Shown piece after piece: positions 9,534 to 21,183 of a stretch of DNA of 64,000 nt (the first letter of the stretch is position 1; each line of letters starts with the position of its first letter). The notes under the pieces were generated by a model. That model had not been told where the DNA came from, made no database searches, and saw only the letters and a list, made by a program, of their open reading frames with translations. This stretch comes from Novosphingobium sp. PC22D (GTDB lineage Bacteria > Pseudomonadota > Alphaproteobacteria > Sphingomonadales > Sphingomonadaceae), in NCBI RefSeq assembly GCF_002556635.1, contig NZ_MWMO01000003.1, positions 278,908 to 342,907 of the forward strand. The letters are read 5' to 3'. The position numbers were made by a program, and so were the translations under genes.

Positions 9534-9731
9534 ATGGTGAAGGTTTTGGACATGACCCGGGTCTGGGCGATGCTCACCGGGATCGCACTGGCAGTCTGGT
9601 ATCTCGGGGCGGTCTACCTCGAATTCCTGCCGTCGGAGATGCTGCCGATGCTGGTGACGGCGATCGGCGGATTCGAGTTGTTTCTGTTCGGCCAGGACGT
9701 CTGGTTGAAGAAGAAGGGAAAGCATGGCTGA
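9534..9731 (+). CDS. Small two-helix membrane protein inside the nuo operon
   Basis: A 65-residue protein I do not recognise. Two hydrophobic segments are visible (about residues 8-28, VWAMLTGIALAVWYLGAVYLE, and 33-52, EMLPMLVTAIGGFELFLFGQ), ending in a basic tail WLKKKGKHG. The ATG at 9534 lies 79 bp after nuoD, and the end overlaps the nuoE start by eight bases, which suggests translational coupling. An ATG at 9552 is a shorter alternative. Position suggests an accessory or assembly role for complex I, but nothing in the sequence proves it. Confidence 0.7.
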   Translation: MVKVLDMTRVWAMLTGIALAVWYLGAVYLEFLPSEMLPMLVTAIGGFELFLFGQDVWLKKKGKHG

Positions 9732-10392
9732 GCGCTATCTCGAGCCCGACACTCCCGAACTGCGGGAGCGCTGGGGCAATTTTGCGTGGGAACCGCACTG
9801 GGCCGAGAAGGCGAGGGCGGCGATCGCGCGCTATCCCGAGGGGCGCCAGCGCTCCGCGGTGATGGCGCTGCTCGATTTCGCCCAGCGGCAGGTCGGCGAG
9901 GCAACGCAGACGCAGGGCTGGCTGCCGATCCCCGTGATCGAATTTGTCGCTGCCGAACTCGACATGCCGGTGTTGCGCGTGCTCGAGGTCGCGACTTTCT
10001 ATACGATGTACAATCTGGCCCCGGTCGGCCGCTTCCACGTGCAGGTCTGCGGTACCACGCCGTGCATGCTGCGCGGCTCGGACGACATCATGGCCGCGTG
10101 CAAAAAGCGTGGGATGAGCAAGGGTCACACCACCGATGACGGGCTGTGGACGCTGACCGAGGTCGAGTGCATGGGCAATTGCGCCTCTGCGCCGATGGTG
10201 CAGATCAACGACGACAACTACGAGGACCTGACGCCAGAGCGCCTCGACGCCGTGCTCGACGCGCTGGCGAAGGGCGAGACGCCCAAGGCCGGCACGCAGG
10301 ACCCCGACCGTCACACGGTCGAGCCGGTCGGCGGCCCGACCACGCTCAAAGAGATGGTCACCGAAAACCACGACTACCGGGGAGAGTGGTAA
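9724..10392 (+). CDS. nuoE: NADH-quinone oxidoreductase subunit E
   Basis: A 24-kDa-type subunit, 222 residues, thioredoxin-like fold with a [2Fe-2S] cluster (N1a). Ligands C109 and C114 (VCGTTPCMLRG) and C149 and C153 (ECMGNCASAP) are all present. It works with NuoF in the NADH-oxidising module. The C-terminal about 45 residues (KGETPKAGTQDPDRHTVEP onward) extend past the core, as in other alphaproteobacteria. Confidence 0.96.
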   Translation: MAERYLEPDTPELRERWGNFAWEPHWAEKARAAIARYPEGRQRSAVMALLDFAQRQVGEATQTQGWLPIPVIEFVAAELDMPVLRVLEVATFYTMYNLAPVGRFHVQVCGTTPCMLRGSDDIMAACKKRGMSKGHTTDDGLWTLTEVECMGNCASAPMVQINDDNYEDLTPERLDAVLDALAKGETPKAGTQDPDRHTVEPVGGPTTLKEMVTENHDYRGEW

Positions 10393-10395
10393 GCG

Positions 10396-11699
<1,304 letters not shown>

Positions 11700-11703
<4 letters not shown>

Positions 11704-12404
11704 GACTATCGCGCACCATACTTGCCCTGGCAGGCGTGGTGACAATGGTCGTCGCGCTCGACGCGACGGCGGTTCCGGCACGGGCGCAGAACCCGACGCT
11801 AATTCATCCGAAGCGGGCCGAGTTCAGCTACGACGACCGCCTCAATCCCGATCTCGTTCGCAAGGCCGTGCTCGATTTCGCGACTTGCGCACTCGAGCGG
11901 CGGCGCAACAGCTCGATGGAGTATCTGGCTGCGCTGCCCGAGAGCCGGGAATCGCGCAGGTATCTCTCGAGGCTGGTGGATGAAGACTGTCTCGGCACGG
12001 GTCGAATGAAGTTTTCCGAACCGCTGTTTCGCGGCGCGATGTACCAGAGGCTCTACCTCGACACTTATCGCAACGATCCGGTGCCTGATCTCAGTGCGCT
12101 GGCGTCGCCCGACTACTTTCAAGACGTCAGCCCGCTCAATGCCGCTGAGCAGCAGGGCGTGGCGATCCGTCAGTTCGCCGATTGCGTCGTGCGCGATCAA
12201 CCCGAAGTGGCGCACCGGCTTGCCACCAGCCTGATCGGCTCGAGCGAGGAGAACGGTTCCTTCTCGACGCTGATGCCGAGCTTCTCCAAGTGCCTTGCCA
12301 AGAACAAGACGCTCGAGTTCAAGAAGTCGCAGCTGCGTGGGACGATGGCGGAGGTTCTCTACCGCATTCGCACCGAGTCGAAGCCGGCGGGGACGGAAGA
12401 GTGA
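11700..12404 (+). CDS. Secreted repeat protein of unknown function (first of a pair)
   Basis: About 234 residues, not recognised. The GTG at 11700 overlaps the nuoF stop and gives a signal peptide [30 protein letters not shown], so export to the periplasm is predicted. The mature part is an internal duplication. Repeat 1 starts [13 protein letters not shown] and ends [11 protein letters not shown]; repeat 2 starts [14 protein letters not shown] and ends [12 protein letters not shown]. Each repeat has two cysteines about 30-45 residues apart (TCAL/DCLG and DCVV/KCLA), so one disulfide per repeat is plausible. It shares this repeat with the next gene and is overlapped by it (GTGA). Confidence 0.75.
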
Positions 12405-13012
12405 AGTCCGTCTCGATCGCACTTTCGGCTGTGGCGATGGCCACTGCCGGCCCGGTCTGGGCCGATGCGCCTGCGAACGATGGCGATGCGCTAGTCGCAC
12501 TCAAGCTTTTTGCATCGTGCGCAGTACAGCGCACGCCGGAAGGAGCAGAGAAGCTCCTGACCCTCGATCCCAACGGCAAGGCTTATGGGAAGGCCGCGAA
12601 CGCTTATGCGCGCGGCCACGCGATGTGCCTGCACGGCAATAGCAAGTTGAAGTTTGCAAGCCTGCCCTTCGCCGGATTTCTGGCCGAAGCGCTGATCGCG
12701 CGCGCGAAGGTCAGTGTCCCCGCGAATAGCGTCAGTGTCCCCGCGATTAGCGAAGGACCTGGCACTCTCAACTGGATCGAGGCAGTCGGCGGCTGTGTCG
12801 CCAAGCCGAAGCCGGCGGAAGTCGCCGCCTTGTTCGAGACGCTTCCCGCGAGCCAGGGCGAAGTCAACGCGCTCAATCCGACGGGTGAAGCTCTCCAGGC
12901 CTGCATCAGCGAAGGCCAGACCCTCACGCTCAACCGCACTGCGGTACGCGCCATGTATGCGCTCGGCGTCTACCGCCAGTCGCACCCCCTCCAATCGAAG
13001 TCCGAAGGCTGA
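12401..13012 (+). CDS. Secreted repeat protein of unknown function (second of a pair)
   Basis: About 203 residues, starting at a GTG that overlaps the preceding stop. It has a signal peptide [21 protein letters not shown]. The mature protein again holds two copies of the Cys-pair repeat seen in its neighbour: LFASCAVQRTPEGAEKLL...AMCLHGNSKLKF...LAEALI and AVGGCVAKPKPAEVAALF...ACISEGQTLTL...YALGVYR. Between them is a short tandem duplication, VSVPANS-VSVPAIS. The two genes are paralogues lying between nuoF and nuoG; an envelope function coupled in expression to complex I is an inference. Confidence 0.75.
   Translation: MKSVSIALSAVAMATAGPVWADAPANDGDALVALKLFASCAVQRTPEGAEKLLTLDPNGKAYGKAANAYARGHAMCLHGNSKLKFASLPFAGFLAEALIARAKVSVPANSVSVPAISEGPGTLNWIEAVGGCVAKPKPAEVAALFETLPASQGEVNALNPTGEALQACISEGQTLTLNRTAVRAMYALGVYRQSHPLQSKSEG
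12710..12751 (+). repeat. 21-bp direct tandem duplication inside a coding region
   Basis: Two adjacent 21-base units, 12710-12730 and 12731-12751, differ at one base (A/T). They encode VSVPANS and VSVPAIS, lengthening the linker between the two Cys-pair repeats without breaking the frame. Confidence 0.9.
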
Positions 13013-13016
13013 TCGC

Positions 13017-15035
13017 ATGCCCAAAGTCAAAGTAGACGGCGTGGAAATCGAGGTCCCCAACGGGGCGACCGTGCTCCAGGCCTGCGAGCTCGCCGGCAAG
13101 GAAATCCCGCGCTTCTGTTATCACGAGCGCCTCTCGATCGCGGGCAACTGCCGGATGTGCCTCGTCGAGGTAAAGCCCGGACCGCCCAAGCCGCAGGCCT
13201 CGTGCGCGCTGCCGGCGGCCGAGAACCAGGAGATCCGCACCGACTCGGAGATGGTCAAGAAGGCGCGCGAGGGGGTGATGGAGTTCCTGCTCATCAACCA
13301 TCCGCTCGACTGTCCGATCTGCGATCAGGGCGGCGAGTGCGACCTGCAGGACCAGGCGATGGCCTATGGCCGCGGCGGTTCGCGTTACATCGAGAACAAG
13401 CGCGCGGTCACCGAAAAGTACATGGGCCCGCTCATCAAGACGGTGATGACGCGCTGCATCCACTGCACCCGCTGCGTGCGCTTCTCCGAGGAAATCGCCG
13501 GAGTCGACGAGATCGGCGCGCTCTATCGCGGCGAGAACATGCAGATCACGACCTATCTCGAGCATGCCGCCAAGCACGAGATGAGCGCCAACGTCATCGA
13601 TCTGTGCCCGGTCGGCGCGCTGACCTCGCGCCCCTACGCCTTCGAAGCGCGGCCCTGGGAACTCAAGAAGACGCTCGGCATCGACGTGTCCGATGCCTGC
13701 GGGGCGAACATCCGCATCGATTCGCGCGGCCGCGAAGTGCTCCGCGTGCTTCCGCGCATCAACGACGACGTCAACGAGGAGTGGATCTCCGACAAGGCGC
13801 GGTATCAAGTCGATGGCCTGACGCGCCGCCGGCTCGATCGCCCGTGGATTCGCCGCGAGGGCAAGCTGCAGCCCGCGAGCTGGAGCGAGGCCTTCGCCGC
13901 GATTGCCTCGCTCAACCCCGGCAATTCGATCGCCGCGCTGGCGGGTGATATGCTCGATTGCGAGACGATGTTCGCCGCCAAGTCGCTGCTCGGCGCGCTC
14001 GGGTCGTCGCTGGTCGAGGGCCGCCAGACCGGCATGGACTATGCGACCGACAGCCTTGCCGCGGTGAACTTCAACTCGACGTTCTCGGGCATCGAGACGG
14101 CCGACGCGATCCTGATCGTGGGCAGCCAGGTGCGCTGGGAAGCGCCGCTGGTGAACGTGCGGCTGCGCAAGGCGGTCAAGCGCGGGGCCAAGGTGTTCCT
14201 GATCGGTCCTGAATGGGACACCACCTTCGGCGGCCGCTTTCTCGGCGAGGATCTCTCGGTGCTCGGCGACCTGCCGAACGAGGTCTATGAGACGATCCGC
14301 GACGCCAAGCGCCCGGCGATCATCGTCGGTGGCGCGGGGCTGGGACGCGGCGGGCTCGAGGCCGCGCTCGCGCTCGGCGATTCGATCGGCATCGTGCGCG
14401 AACTCGAGGACGGGACGAAGTGGAACGGCTTCAACGTCCTGCACATGGCGGCGAGTCGCATGGGCGGACTGATGCTCGGCTTCGCGCAAAAGGGCGGGAT
14501 CGCCGACATCGCCGCCGCCAAGCCCAAGGTCCTGCTCTCGCTCGGCGCCGACGAAGTCGACTACACCAGGTTCGCCGACTCGATGATCGTCTACGTCGGC
14601 CATCACGGCGACAAGGGCGCCCATGCCGCCGACGTGATCCTGCCTTCGGCCGCTTACACCGAGAAATCGGGGACCTACGTCAACACCGAGGGTCGGGTGC
14701 AGCTCGCCGACAAGGCGGTCTTCGCGCCGGGCGACGCGCGCGAGGACTGGTCGATCCTGCGCGCGCTGGCCGATGCTTTCGGCGTCACGGTCGGCTTCGA
14801 CAGCTTCGACGAATTGCGCGCGGCGATGATTGCGGCGGTTCCGGCCCTTGGCATCGAGGGCCTGGCGGACTACGGGCATGACCTGCCTGCCGGCGGCGGT
14901 TCCGCCTCCGGTCCCATCGCCTACCCGGTCAAGGATTTCTACATGACCAACGCCATCGCCCGCGCGAGCGCCGTGATGCAGCGCTGCTCGGCCGAACTCC
15001 TCCACGGCGAGGAGATTGCGGAGGCCGCCGAATGA
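13017..15035 (+). CDS. nuoG: NADH-quinone oxidoreductase subunit G
   Basis: The 75-kDa subunit, 672 residues, which carries the iron-sulfur wire of the peripheral arm. The N-terminal ferredoxin domain has [2Fe-2S] ligands C34, C45, C48 and C63. It is followed by the His/Cys [4Fe-4S] site ([19 protein letters not shown]), the second [4Fe-4S] site ([11 protein letters not shown]...LCPVGAL), and a molybdopterin-oxidoreductase-like domain that is catalytically inactive in complex I. Its ATG lies five bases after the upstream repeat-protein gene; it overlaps nuoH (ATGA). Confidence 0.96.
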   Translation: MPKVKVDGVEIEVPNGATVLQACELAGKEIPRFCYHERLSIAGNCRMCLVEVKPGPPKPQASCALPAAENQEIRTDSEMVKKAREGVMEFLLINHPLDCPICDQGGECDLQDQAMAYGRGGSRYIENKRAVTEKYMGPLIKTVMTRCIHCTRCVRFSEEIAGVDEIGALYRGENMQITTYLEHAAKHEMSANVIDLCPVGALTSRPYAFEARPWELKKTLGIDVSDACGANIRIDSRGREVLRVLPRINDDVNEEWISDKARYQVDGLTRRRLDRPWIRREGKLQPASWSEAFAAIASLNPGNSIAALAGDMLDCETMFAAKSLLGALGSSLVEGRQTGMDYATDSLAAVNFNSTFSGIETADAILIVGSQVRWEAPLVNVRLRKAVKRGAKVFLIGPEWDTTFGGRFLGEDLSVLGDLPNEVYETIRDAKRPAIIVGGAGLGRGGLEAALALGDSIGIVRELEDGTKWNGFNVLHMAASRMGGLMLGFAQKGGIADIAAAKPKVLLSLGADEVDYTRFADSMIVYVGHHGDKGAHAADVILPSAAYTEKSGTYVNTEGRVQLADKAVFAPGDAREDWSILRALADAFGVTVGFDSFDELRAAMIAAVPALGIEGLADYGHDLPAGGGSASGPIAYPVKDFYMTNAIARASAVMQRCSAELLHGEEIAEAAE

Positions 15036-16078
15036 CCGAGACCTTCGTTTCCTGGGGCATGTCCTACGAGTGGGCCTGGGCGGTCGCGACGATCTGCGGG
15101 ATCCTGCTGATCGCGCTGCCGCTGATGCTCGCGGTCGCGATGATCATCTACGCCGACCGCAAGATCTGGGCGGCGATGGCACTGCGGCGGGGGCCCAACG
15201 TGGTCGGCCCGTTCGGGCTGCTCCAGTCCTTCGCCGACGGCCTCAAGGTTTTCCTGCAGGAAACCATCATCCCCTCGGCCGCGAACAAGGGCATCTTCCT
15301 GATCGCGCCGATCGTGACCTTCACCGTCGCGCTGATGGCCTGGGCGGTGATCCCGTTCAACTCGGGCGCGATTCTCTCCGACATCAACGTCGGCCTGCTT
15401 TACGTGCTCGCGATCAGCTCGCTGGGCGTCTACGGCACGGTCATGGCGGGTTGGGCCTCGAACTCGAAGTACCCGTTCTTCTCTGCGATGCGCGCCTCGG
15501 CGCAGATGATCAGCTACGAAGTCTCGATCGGCTTCATCCTGATCTGCGTCGTCCTGTGGGCGGGCACGTTCAACATGAACGGCATCGTGCTCGCGCAGAA
15601 GGGGCACATCTTCGGGTTCATCAACGCCTTCGCGTTCAACCCGCTGCTGTTCCCGATGTTCGTCATGTTCCTGATCTCGGGCATGGCCGAAACCCAGCGC
15701 GCGCCGTTCGACCTGACCGAGGCCGAATCCGAGCTCGTCGCCGGCTACCAGACCGAATATTCCTCGATGAGCTTCGCGCTCTACTGGCTCGGCGAGTACG
15801 CCAACGTGCTGCTGATGTGTGCGCTCAACACCACGCTGTTCTTCGGCGGGTGGCTGCCGCCGTTCGAGATCGGCTTCCTCTACTGGGTCCCCGGAATCAT
15901 CTGGTTCCTGCTCAAGACCTTCTTCTTCTTCTTCGTCTTCTCCTGGGTGAAGGCGACCGTCCCGCGCTATCGCTACGACCAGCTCATGCGGCTTGGCTGG
16001 AAGGTCTTCCTTCCGGTGTCGCTCGGCTTCGTGGTGCTGGTCTCGGGCTACCTGATGCTGACGAGGTACACCGTATGA
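15032..16078 (+). CDS. nuoH: NADH-quinone oxidoreductase subunit H
   Basis: A 348-residue polytopic membrane subunit at the junction of the two arms, forming much of the quinone chamber. Conserved cytoplasmic loops are visible: [30 protein letters not shown] and the acidic loop [29 protein letters not shown], plus [15 protein letters not shown]. The start overlaps the nuoG stop and the end overlaps nuoI (ATGA). Confidence 0.97.
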   Translation: MTETFVSWGMSYEWAWAVATICGILLIALPLMLAVAMIIYADRKIWAAMALRRGPNVVGPFGLLQSFADGLKVFLQETIIPSAANKGIFLIAPIVTFTVALMAWAVIPFNSGAILSDINVGLLYVLAISSLGVYGTVMAGWASNSKYPFFSAMRASAQMISYEVSIGFILICVVLWAGTFNMNGIVLAQKGHIFGFINAFAFNPLLFPMFVMFLISGMAETQRAPFDLTEAESELVAGYQTEYSSMSFALYWLGEYANVLLMCALNTTLFFGGWLPPFEIGFLYWVPGIIWFLLKTFFFFFVFSWVKATVPRYRYDQLMRLGWKVFLPVSLGFVVLVSGYLMLTRYTV

Positions 16079-16560
16079 GTGTCGCCCAACTGGTCAAATC
16101 CTTCACGCTCTACGAGTTCGTGAAGGCCCACGCCCTGACGCTGAAGTACTTCTTCAAGCCCAAGGCGACGATCAACTATCCCTTCGAGAAGAACCCGCTC
16201 TCGCCCCGCTTCCGCGGCGAGCACGCACTGCGCCGTTATCCCAACGGCGAGGAGCGCTGCATCGCGTGCAAGCTGTGCGAGGCGGTCTGCCCGGCGCAGG
16301 CGATCACGATCGAAGCCGAGCCGCGCGCCGACGGGTCGCGCCGCACCACACGCTACGACATCGACATGACCAAGTGCATCTATTGCGGCTTCTGCCAGGA
16401 AGCCTGCCCGGTCGATGCGATCGTCGAGGGACCGAATTTCGAATACGCCACGGAGACGCGCGAAGAGCTGCTCTACGACAAGGCGAAATTGCTGGCGAAC
16501 GGGGACAAGTGGGAGCGTGCGATCGCCGCGAACCTTGAAGCCGATGCGCCCTACCGCTAG
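16075..16560 (+). CDS. nuoI: NADH-quinone oxidoreductase subunit I
   Basis: A 161-residue (TYKY-type) subunit with two 8Fe-ferredoxin-like [4Fe-4S] clusters (N6a/N6b). Ligand sets are C62-C65-C68 with C72 ([13 protein letters not shown]) and C101-C104-C107 with C111 ([12 protein letters not shown]). The amphipathic N-terminal segment ([20 protein letters not shown]) contacts the membrane arm. Confidence 0.97.
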   Translation: MSVAQLVKSFTLYEFVKAHALTLKYFFKPKATINYPFEKNPLSPRFRGEHALRRYPNGEERCIACKLCEAVCPAQAITIEAEPRADGSRRTTRYDIDMTKCIYCGFCQEACPVDAIVEGPNFEYATETREELLYDKAKLLANGDKWERAIAANLEADAPYR

Positions 16561-16587
16561 GGCGCCGCGCAGGGGACACCGGCTCAC

Positions 16588-17205
16588 ATGATCCAGACCT
16601 TCGCCTTTTACCTTTTCGCCGTGCTGACGATCGCCTCGGGCGCGATCACGATCATGGCCCGCAACCCGGTGCACTCCGTGCTCTGGCTGATTCTCGCGTT
16701 CTTCAACGCGGCGGGCCTGATGATCCTGGTCGGCGCGGAGTTCATCGCGATGCTGCTCGTCATCGTCTACGTGGGGGCGGTCGCCGTGCTGTTCCTGTTC
16801 GTGGTGATGATGCTCGACATCGACTTCACCGAGCTGCGCGCGGGCTTCGTCAAGAACTTCCCGCTCGGCATGGCGCTCGCGCTGGTCCTGCTCGCCGAAC
16901 TCGTGCTCGGCATCGGCGCCTATCGCGCCGGCGCGCTCGAGCTTGGCACGCCCGACGGTTCGGCGATGGCGCCGGTGGGCGAGAGCAATATCGAGGCGAT
17001 CGGTGCGCTGATGTATGGGCGGTATCTCTTCCTGTTCGAGGCTGCGGGCATCATCCTGCTCGTCGCGATGATCGGCGCCATCGTGCTGACGCATCGCCAG
17101 CGCACCGACGTGCGCGGGCAGAACATCTCCAAGCAGGTTTCACGTCGTCCCGACGAGGCGACCGTCAACGTCAAGCCGGAAGTCGGTCAGGGGGTGACAC
17201 TATGA
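16588..17205 (+). CDS. nuoJ: NADH-quinone oxidoreductase subunit J
   Basis: A 205-residue membrane-arm subunit with five predicted helices. The conserved TM3 segment with its pi-bulge region is seen as [23 protein letters not shown]. The C-terminal tail after [20 protein letters not shown] is hydrophilic, as in other alphaproteobacteria. It is 27 bp after nuoI and 13 bp before nuoK. Confidence 0.95.
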   Translation: MIQTFAFYLFAVLTIASGAITIMARNPVHSVLWLILAFFNAAGLMILVGAEFIAMLLVIVYVGAVAVLFLFVVMMLDIDFTELRAGFVKNFPLGMALALVLLAELVLGIGAYRAGALELGTPDGSAMAPVGESNIEAIGALMYGRYLFLFEAAGIILLVAMIGAIVLTHRQRTDVRGQNISKQVSRRPDEATVNVKPEVGQGVTL

Positions 17206-17218
17206 GGGGGGTCACGCT

Positions 17219-17524
17219 GTGATCGGCATCGAACATTACGTCGTGGTCAGCTCGATCCTCTTCGTGCTCGGCGCGCTCGGCATCTTTCTGAACCGCAAGA
17301 ACGTGATCATCATCCTCATGGCGATCGAACTGATCCTGCTTGCGGTGAACATCAATCTCGTCGCCTTCAGCGCCTTCCTGCAAGACCTGACAGGCCAGAT
17401 CTTTGCGATGTTCGTGCTGACCGTCGCCGCCGGCGAGGCGGCGATCGGGCTGGCGATCCTCGTGATCTACTTCCGCGGCCGCGGCAGCATCGCGGTCGAC
17501 GACGTGAACCGGATGAGGGGGTAA
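17219..17524 (+). CDS. nuoK: NADH-quinone oxidoreductase subunit K
   Basis: A 101-residue, three-helix subunit homologous to MrpC. The two buried glutamates of the proton path are in [18 protein letters not shown] and [17 protein letters not shown]. It starts with GTG at 17219. Length is exactly that of the family. Confidence 0.96.
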   Translation: MIGIEHYVVVSSILFVLGALGIFLNRKNVIIILMAIELILLAVNINLVAFSAFLQDLTGQIFAMFVLTVAAGEAAIGLAILVIYFRGRGSIAVDDVNRMRG

Positions 17525-17530
17525 CAACCG

Positions 17531-19621
17531 GTGCATCCGATCCTCATCATCGTATTCCTGCCGCTGCTCGCCGCGATCGCCGCCGGCCTCGGCAACAAGC
17601 AGCTCGGCGCGACGACCGCCAAGATTCTGACGACTGGCGCGCTGTTCGTGTCGTGCGTGCTGTCCTGGCCGATCTTCCTCGGTTTCGTCGCGGGAGGGGC
17701 GGAAGCCTCGGTCGTGCCGGTGCTCAAGTGGGTCGAATCGGGCGCGATGACGTTCGACTGGGCGCTGCGGGTGGACTCGCTCACCGCGGTCATGCTTGTC
17801 GTCATCACCACCGTCTCGGCGTTAGTGCACCTCTATTCCTGGGGCTACATGGACGAGGACCCGGATCAGCCGCGGTTCTTCGCCTACCTCTCGCTGTTCA
17901 CCTTCGCCATGCTGATGCTCGTGACGGCGGACAACCTCGTGCAGATGTTCTTCGGCTGGGAAGGCGTCGGTCTCGCCTCGTACCTTCTGATCGGCTTCTG
18001 GTTCCGCAAGCCCTCGGCCTGTGCCGCCGCGATCAAGGCCTTCGTGGTGAACCGCGTCGGCGACCTGGGCTTCATGCTCGGCATCTTCGGCACGTTCCTG
18101 GTGTTCGGCACGACCTCGATTCCGGAGATCCTCGCCGCCGCGCCGGGCATGGCGGGTTCGACGATCGGCTTCCTCGGCTACCGCTTCGACACCATGACGG
18201 TGCTGTGCATCCTCCTGTTCATTGGCGCGATGGGCAAGTCGGCACAGCTTGGCCTGCACACCTGGCTTCCCGACGCGATGGAAGGCCCGACCCCGGTTTC
18301 GGCCCTGATCCACGCCGCGACGATGGTGACCGCCGGTGTCTTCATGGTCTGCCGGCTCTCGCCGATGTTCGAGGCAAGCCCGAGCGCGATGGCCTTCGTC
18401 GCCGTGATCGGCGGCGCCACCTGTTTCTTCGCCGCCACGATCGGCTGCACGCAGTGGGACATCAAGCGCGTCATCGCCTATTCGACCTGCTCGCAGCTCG
18501 GCTACATGTTCTTCGCCGCTGGCGTCGGCGCTTACGGCGCGGCGATGTTCCATCTGTTCACGCACGCCTTCTTCAAGGCGCTGCTGTTCCTCGGCGCGGG
18601 CTCGGTGATCCACGCGATGCACCACGAGCAGGACATGCGCTACTACGGCGCGCTGCGCAAAGAGATCCCGATCACGTTCTGGACGATGACGGCGGGAACG
18701 CTCGCCATCACCGGGGTCGGCATCGCGGGCTTCGTCGGCTTCGCCGGGTTCTACTCGAAGGACGCGATCCTCGAGGCGGCGTTCGGCGCGGGCACGCAGG
18801 TCGGCCAGTTCGCCTTCTGGATGGGTATCCTCGCCGCGCTGATGACGAGCTTCTATTCCTGGCGCCTCGTCTTCCTGACCTTCTTCGGCAAGCCGCGCTG
18901 GGCCGCCTCCGAGCACATCCAGCACGCGCTGCACGATGAGCATGGCCACGACGCGCACGACACGCACGGCCATGGCCACGAGGCCGAGAACGCGCCGGCG
19001 CAGGAAGACGCGGGCCACGACGCCGCGCACTCGGCCCACGCTGCCGACGCGCACGAAGGGACCGGCGGCTATCATCCGCACGAGAGTCCGCTGGTCATGC
19101 TGATCCCGTTGCTGGTGCTCTCGCTTGGCGCGGTGTTCGCGGGCTTCGTGTTCCAGCACGCGTTCGTCAGCGAAGGCACCGGCGAATTCTGGCAGGGCGC
19201 ACTCGTTTTCCACGAGCACCTGATCCATGCGATGCACGAGGTCCCGACCTGGGTGAAGTGGTCGCCGTTCACGGTCATGGCGATCGGTTTCGTCACCGCC
19301 TGGTACGGCTACATCCGCAATACCGAGTTCCCGGCGGCGGTCGCGCGCCAGCTCGGACCGGTCTACACTTTCGTGTTCCGCAAGTGGATGTTCGACGAGC
19401 TCTATCACTACGTCTTCGTCGTCCCGGCCTTCTGGCTCGGCAGGGTCTTCTGGAAGCGCGGCGACGAGGGAACGATCAATCGCTTCGGCCCCGACGGGGC
19501 GGCGTGGGTCGTCGCCAGGGGCGCGACTTACGCGCAGAAGGTTCAGTCCGGTTACCTCTATAGCTACGCGCTGGTGATGCTGCTCGGACTTGTCGCGGCG
19601 GTCAGCTGGGTGATCAAGTAA
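17531..19621 (+). CDS. nuoL: NADH-quinone oxidoreductase subunit L with His-rich loop
   Basis: Distal antiporter-like proton-pumping subunit, 696 residues, GTG start. Core signatures are [53 protein letters not shown] (key Lys and His) and [18 protein letters not shown] hydrophilic insert of about 60 residues after [17 protein letters not shown] is very rich in His, Asp and Ala (bases about 18910-19080) and sits before the last helices and the long lateral helix. Such inserts occur in alphaproteobacterial NuoL; metal binding is possible but unproved. Confidence 0.96.
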   Translation: MHPILIIVFLPLLAAIAAGLGNKQLGATTAKILTTGALFVSCVLSWPIFLGFVAGGAEASVVPVLKWVESGAMTFDWALRVDSLTAVMLVVITTVSALVHLYSWGYMDEDPDQPRFFAYLSLFTFAMLMLVTADNLVQMFFGWEGVGLASYLLIGFWFRKPSACAAAIKAFVVNRVGDLGFMLGIFGTFLVFGTTSIPEILAAAPGMAGSTIGFLGYRFDTMTVLCILLFIGAMGKSAQLGLHTWLPDAMEGPTPVSALIHAATMVTAGVFMVCRLSPMFEASPSAMAFVAVIGGATCFFAATIGCTQWDIKRVIAYSTCSQLGYMFFAAGVGAYGAAMFHLFTHAFFKALLFLGAGSVIHAMHHEQDMRYYGALRKEIPITFWTMTAGTLAITGVGIAGFVGFAGFYSKDAILEAAFGAGTQVGQFAFWMGILAALMTSFYSWRLVFLTFFGKPRWAASEHIQHALHDEHGHDAHDTHGHGHEAENAPAQEDAGHDAAHSAHAADAHEGTGGYHPHESPLVMLIPLLVLSLGAVFAGFVFQHAFVSEGTGEFWQGALVFHEHLIHAMHEVPTWVKWSPFTVMAIGFVTAWYGYIRNTEFPAAVARQLGPVYTFVFRKWMFDELYHYVFVVPAFWLGRVFWKRGDEGTINRFGPDGAAWVVARGATYAQKVQSGYLYSYALVMLLGLVAAVSWVIK

Positions 19622-21183
19622 TGGGTGGTTTTCCGATTCTCAGCCTGATGCTGCTCGTGCCGCTGGTCGGCGCGATCGCCTGCCTGTTCCTCGATGCCAG
19701 GCCCGCGCGCACCGTGGCGCTGGTCGCGACCTTGATCGACTTCGTGCTCGGCGTCGTGCTCTGGGCGAACTACGACATCGGCGGCGCGCAATGGCAGTTC
19801 ACCGAGCGGACCGAAATCTTCGCCGGCTTCTCCTATGCGCTGGGCATCGACGGCATCGCGCTGATGCTGATCATGCTTTCGGTCTTCCTCATGCCGATCT
19901 GCATCGGCGCGGGGTGGACCTCGATCAACAAGCGCGTCGGCGAATACATGGCCGCGTTCCTGCTGATGGAGATGCTGATGATCGGCGTCTTCGCGGCGCA
20001 GGACCTGTTCCTGTTCTACATCTTCTTCGAAGCCGGTCTCATCCCGATGTACCTGATCATCGGCATCTGGGGCGGCGATAACCGCATTTACGCCAGCTAC
20101 AAATTCTTCCTCTACACGCTGCTCGGCTCGGTGCTGATGCTGATCGCGATGCTGTGGATGGTGAACGAGACGGGCACCACCGACATCCCGACGCTGATGG
20201 TCACCGACTTCGCGCCCGCGGCGCAGACGTGGCTCTGGCTGGCCTTCTTCGCCAGTTTCGCGGTGAAGATGCCGATGTGGCCGGTGCACACCTGGCTGCC
20301 CGACGCGCACGTCCAGGCGCCCACCGCGGGTTCGGTGATCCTGGCGGGCGTGTTGCTCAAGATGGGCGGCTATGGCTTCATCCGCTTCAGCCTGCCGATG
20401 TTCCCCGAGGCGTCCGCGCAGTTCGCGTGGCTGATCTACGCGCTCTCGATGGTCGCGGTGGTGGTCACTTCGCTGATCGCGCTGGTCCAGAACGACATGA
20501 AGAAGCTGATCGCCTATTCCTCGGTCGCGCACATGGCGATCGTGACGGTCGGTGTCTTCGCGTTCAACACGCAGGGCCTTGAAGGCTCGATGATCATGAT
20601 GCTGAGCCACGGACTCGTGTCGGGCGCGCTGTTCCTCGCGGTCGGCGTCATCTACGACCGGCTGCACACACGCGAGATCGACCGCTATGGCGGCCTCTCG
20701 ATCAACATGCCGCATTACGCGCTGTTCTTCCTGCTGTTCACCATGGCCTCGATCGGCCTGCCGGGAACGAGCGGGTTCGTGGCCGAGTTCCTGAGCCTTG
20801 CCGGGATCTATCAGGTCTCGACCTGGGTGGCGCTGATTTGCACCACCGGCATCATCCTGGGCGCGGCCTACATGCTCTATCTCTATCGCCGCGTCGCGTT
20901 CGGCGAGCAGAAGCACGCAGACGCCGCCGCGATGGGGGACCTCACGCTGCGCGAGTACCTGATGATGATCCCGCTGGCGCTCGCGGTGCTGTGGATGGGC
21001 ATCTATCCCGAAAGCTTCCTCGCGCCGATGCGCGCCGACATCCAGGCGCTCGATGCCCGGATCGCCCGCGCCGCGCCGGAGAGCGACTCCAAGCCCACTC
21101 CGGGCAAGCCGCAGGCAGCGGTCCACACCGTTTCGGAAGTCGGCCACGGCGCGACGCCGGCAGCGCCCGAGGGAGTGCACTGA
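19621..21183 (+). CDS. nuoM: NADH-quinone oxidoreductase subunit M
   Basis: A 520-residue antiporter-like proton-pumping subunit. Signatures include the TM5 glutamate in YIFFEAGLIPMYLIIGIWGG, VKMPMWPVHTWLPDAHVQAPTAGSVILAGVLLKMG and the SVAHMAIV region. The start shares one base with the nuoL stop. A hydrophilic Pro/Ala-rich tail of about 40 residues follows the last helix. Confidence 0.96.
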   Translation: MGGFPILSLMLLVPLVGAIACLFLDARPARTVALVATLIDFVLGVVLWANYDIGGAQWQFTERTEIFAGFSYALGIDGIALMLIMLSVFLMPICIGAGWTSINKRVGEYMAAFLLMEMLMIGVFAAQDLFLFYIFFEAGLIPMYLIIGIWGGDNRIYASYKFFLYTLLGSVLMLIAMLWMVNETGTTDIPTLMVTDFAPAAQTWLWLAFFASFAVKMPMWPVHTWLPDAHVQAPTAGSVILAGVLLKMGGYGFIRFSLPMFPEASAQFAWLIYALSMVAVVVTSLIALVQNDMKKLIAYSSVAHMAIVTVGVFAFNTQGLEGSMIMMLSHGLVSGALFLAVGVIYDRLHTREIDRYGGLSINMPHYALFFLLFTMASIGLPGTSGFVAEFLSLAGIYQVSTWVALICTTGIILGAAYMLYLYRRVAFGEQKHADAAAMGDLTLREYLMMIPLALAVLWMGIYPESFLAPMRADIQALDARIARAAPESDSKPTPGKPQAAVHTVSEVGHGATPAAPEGVH

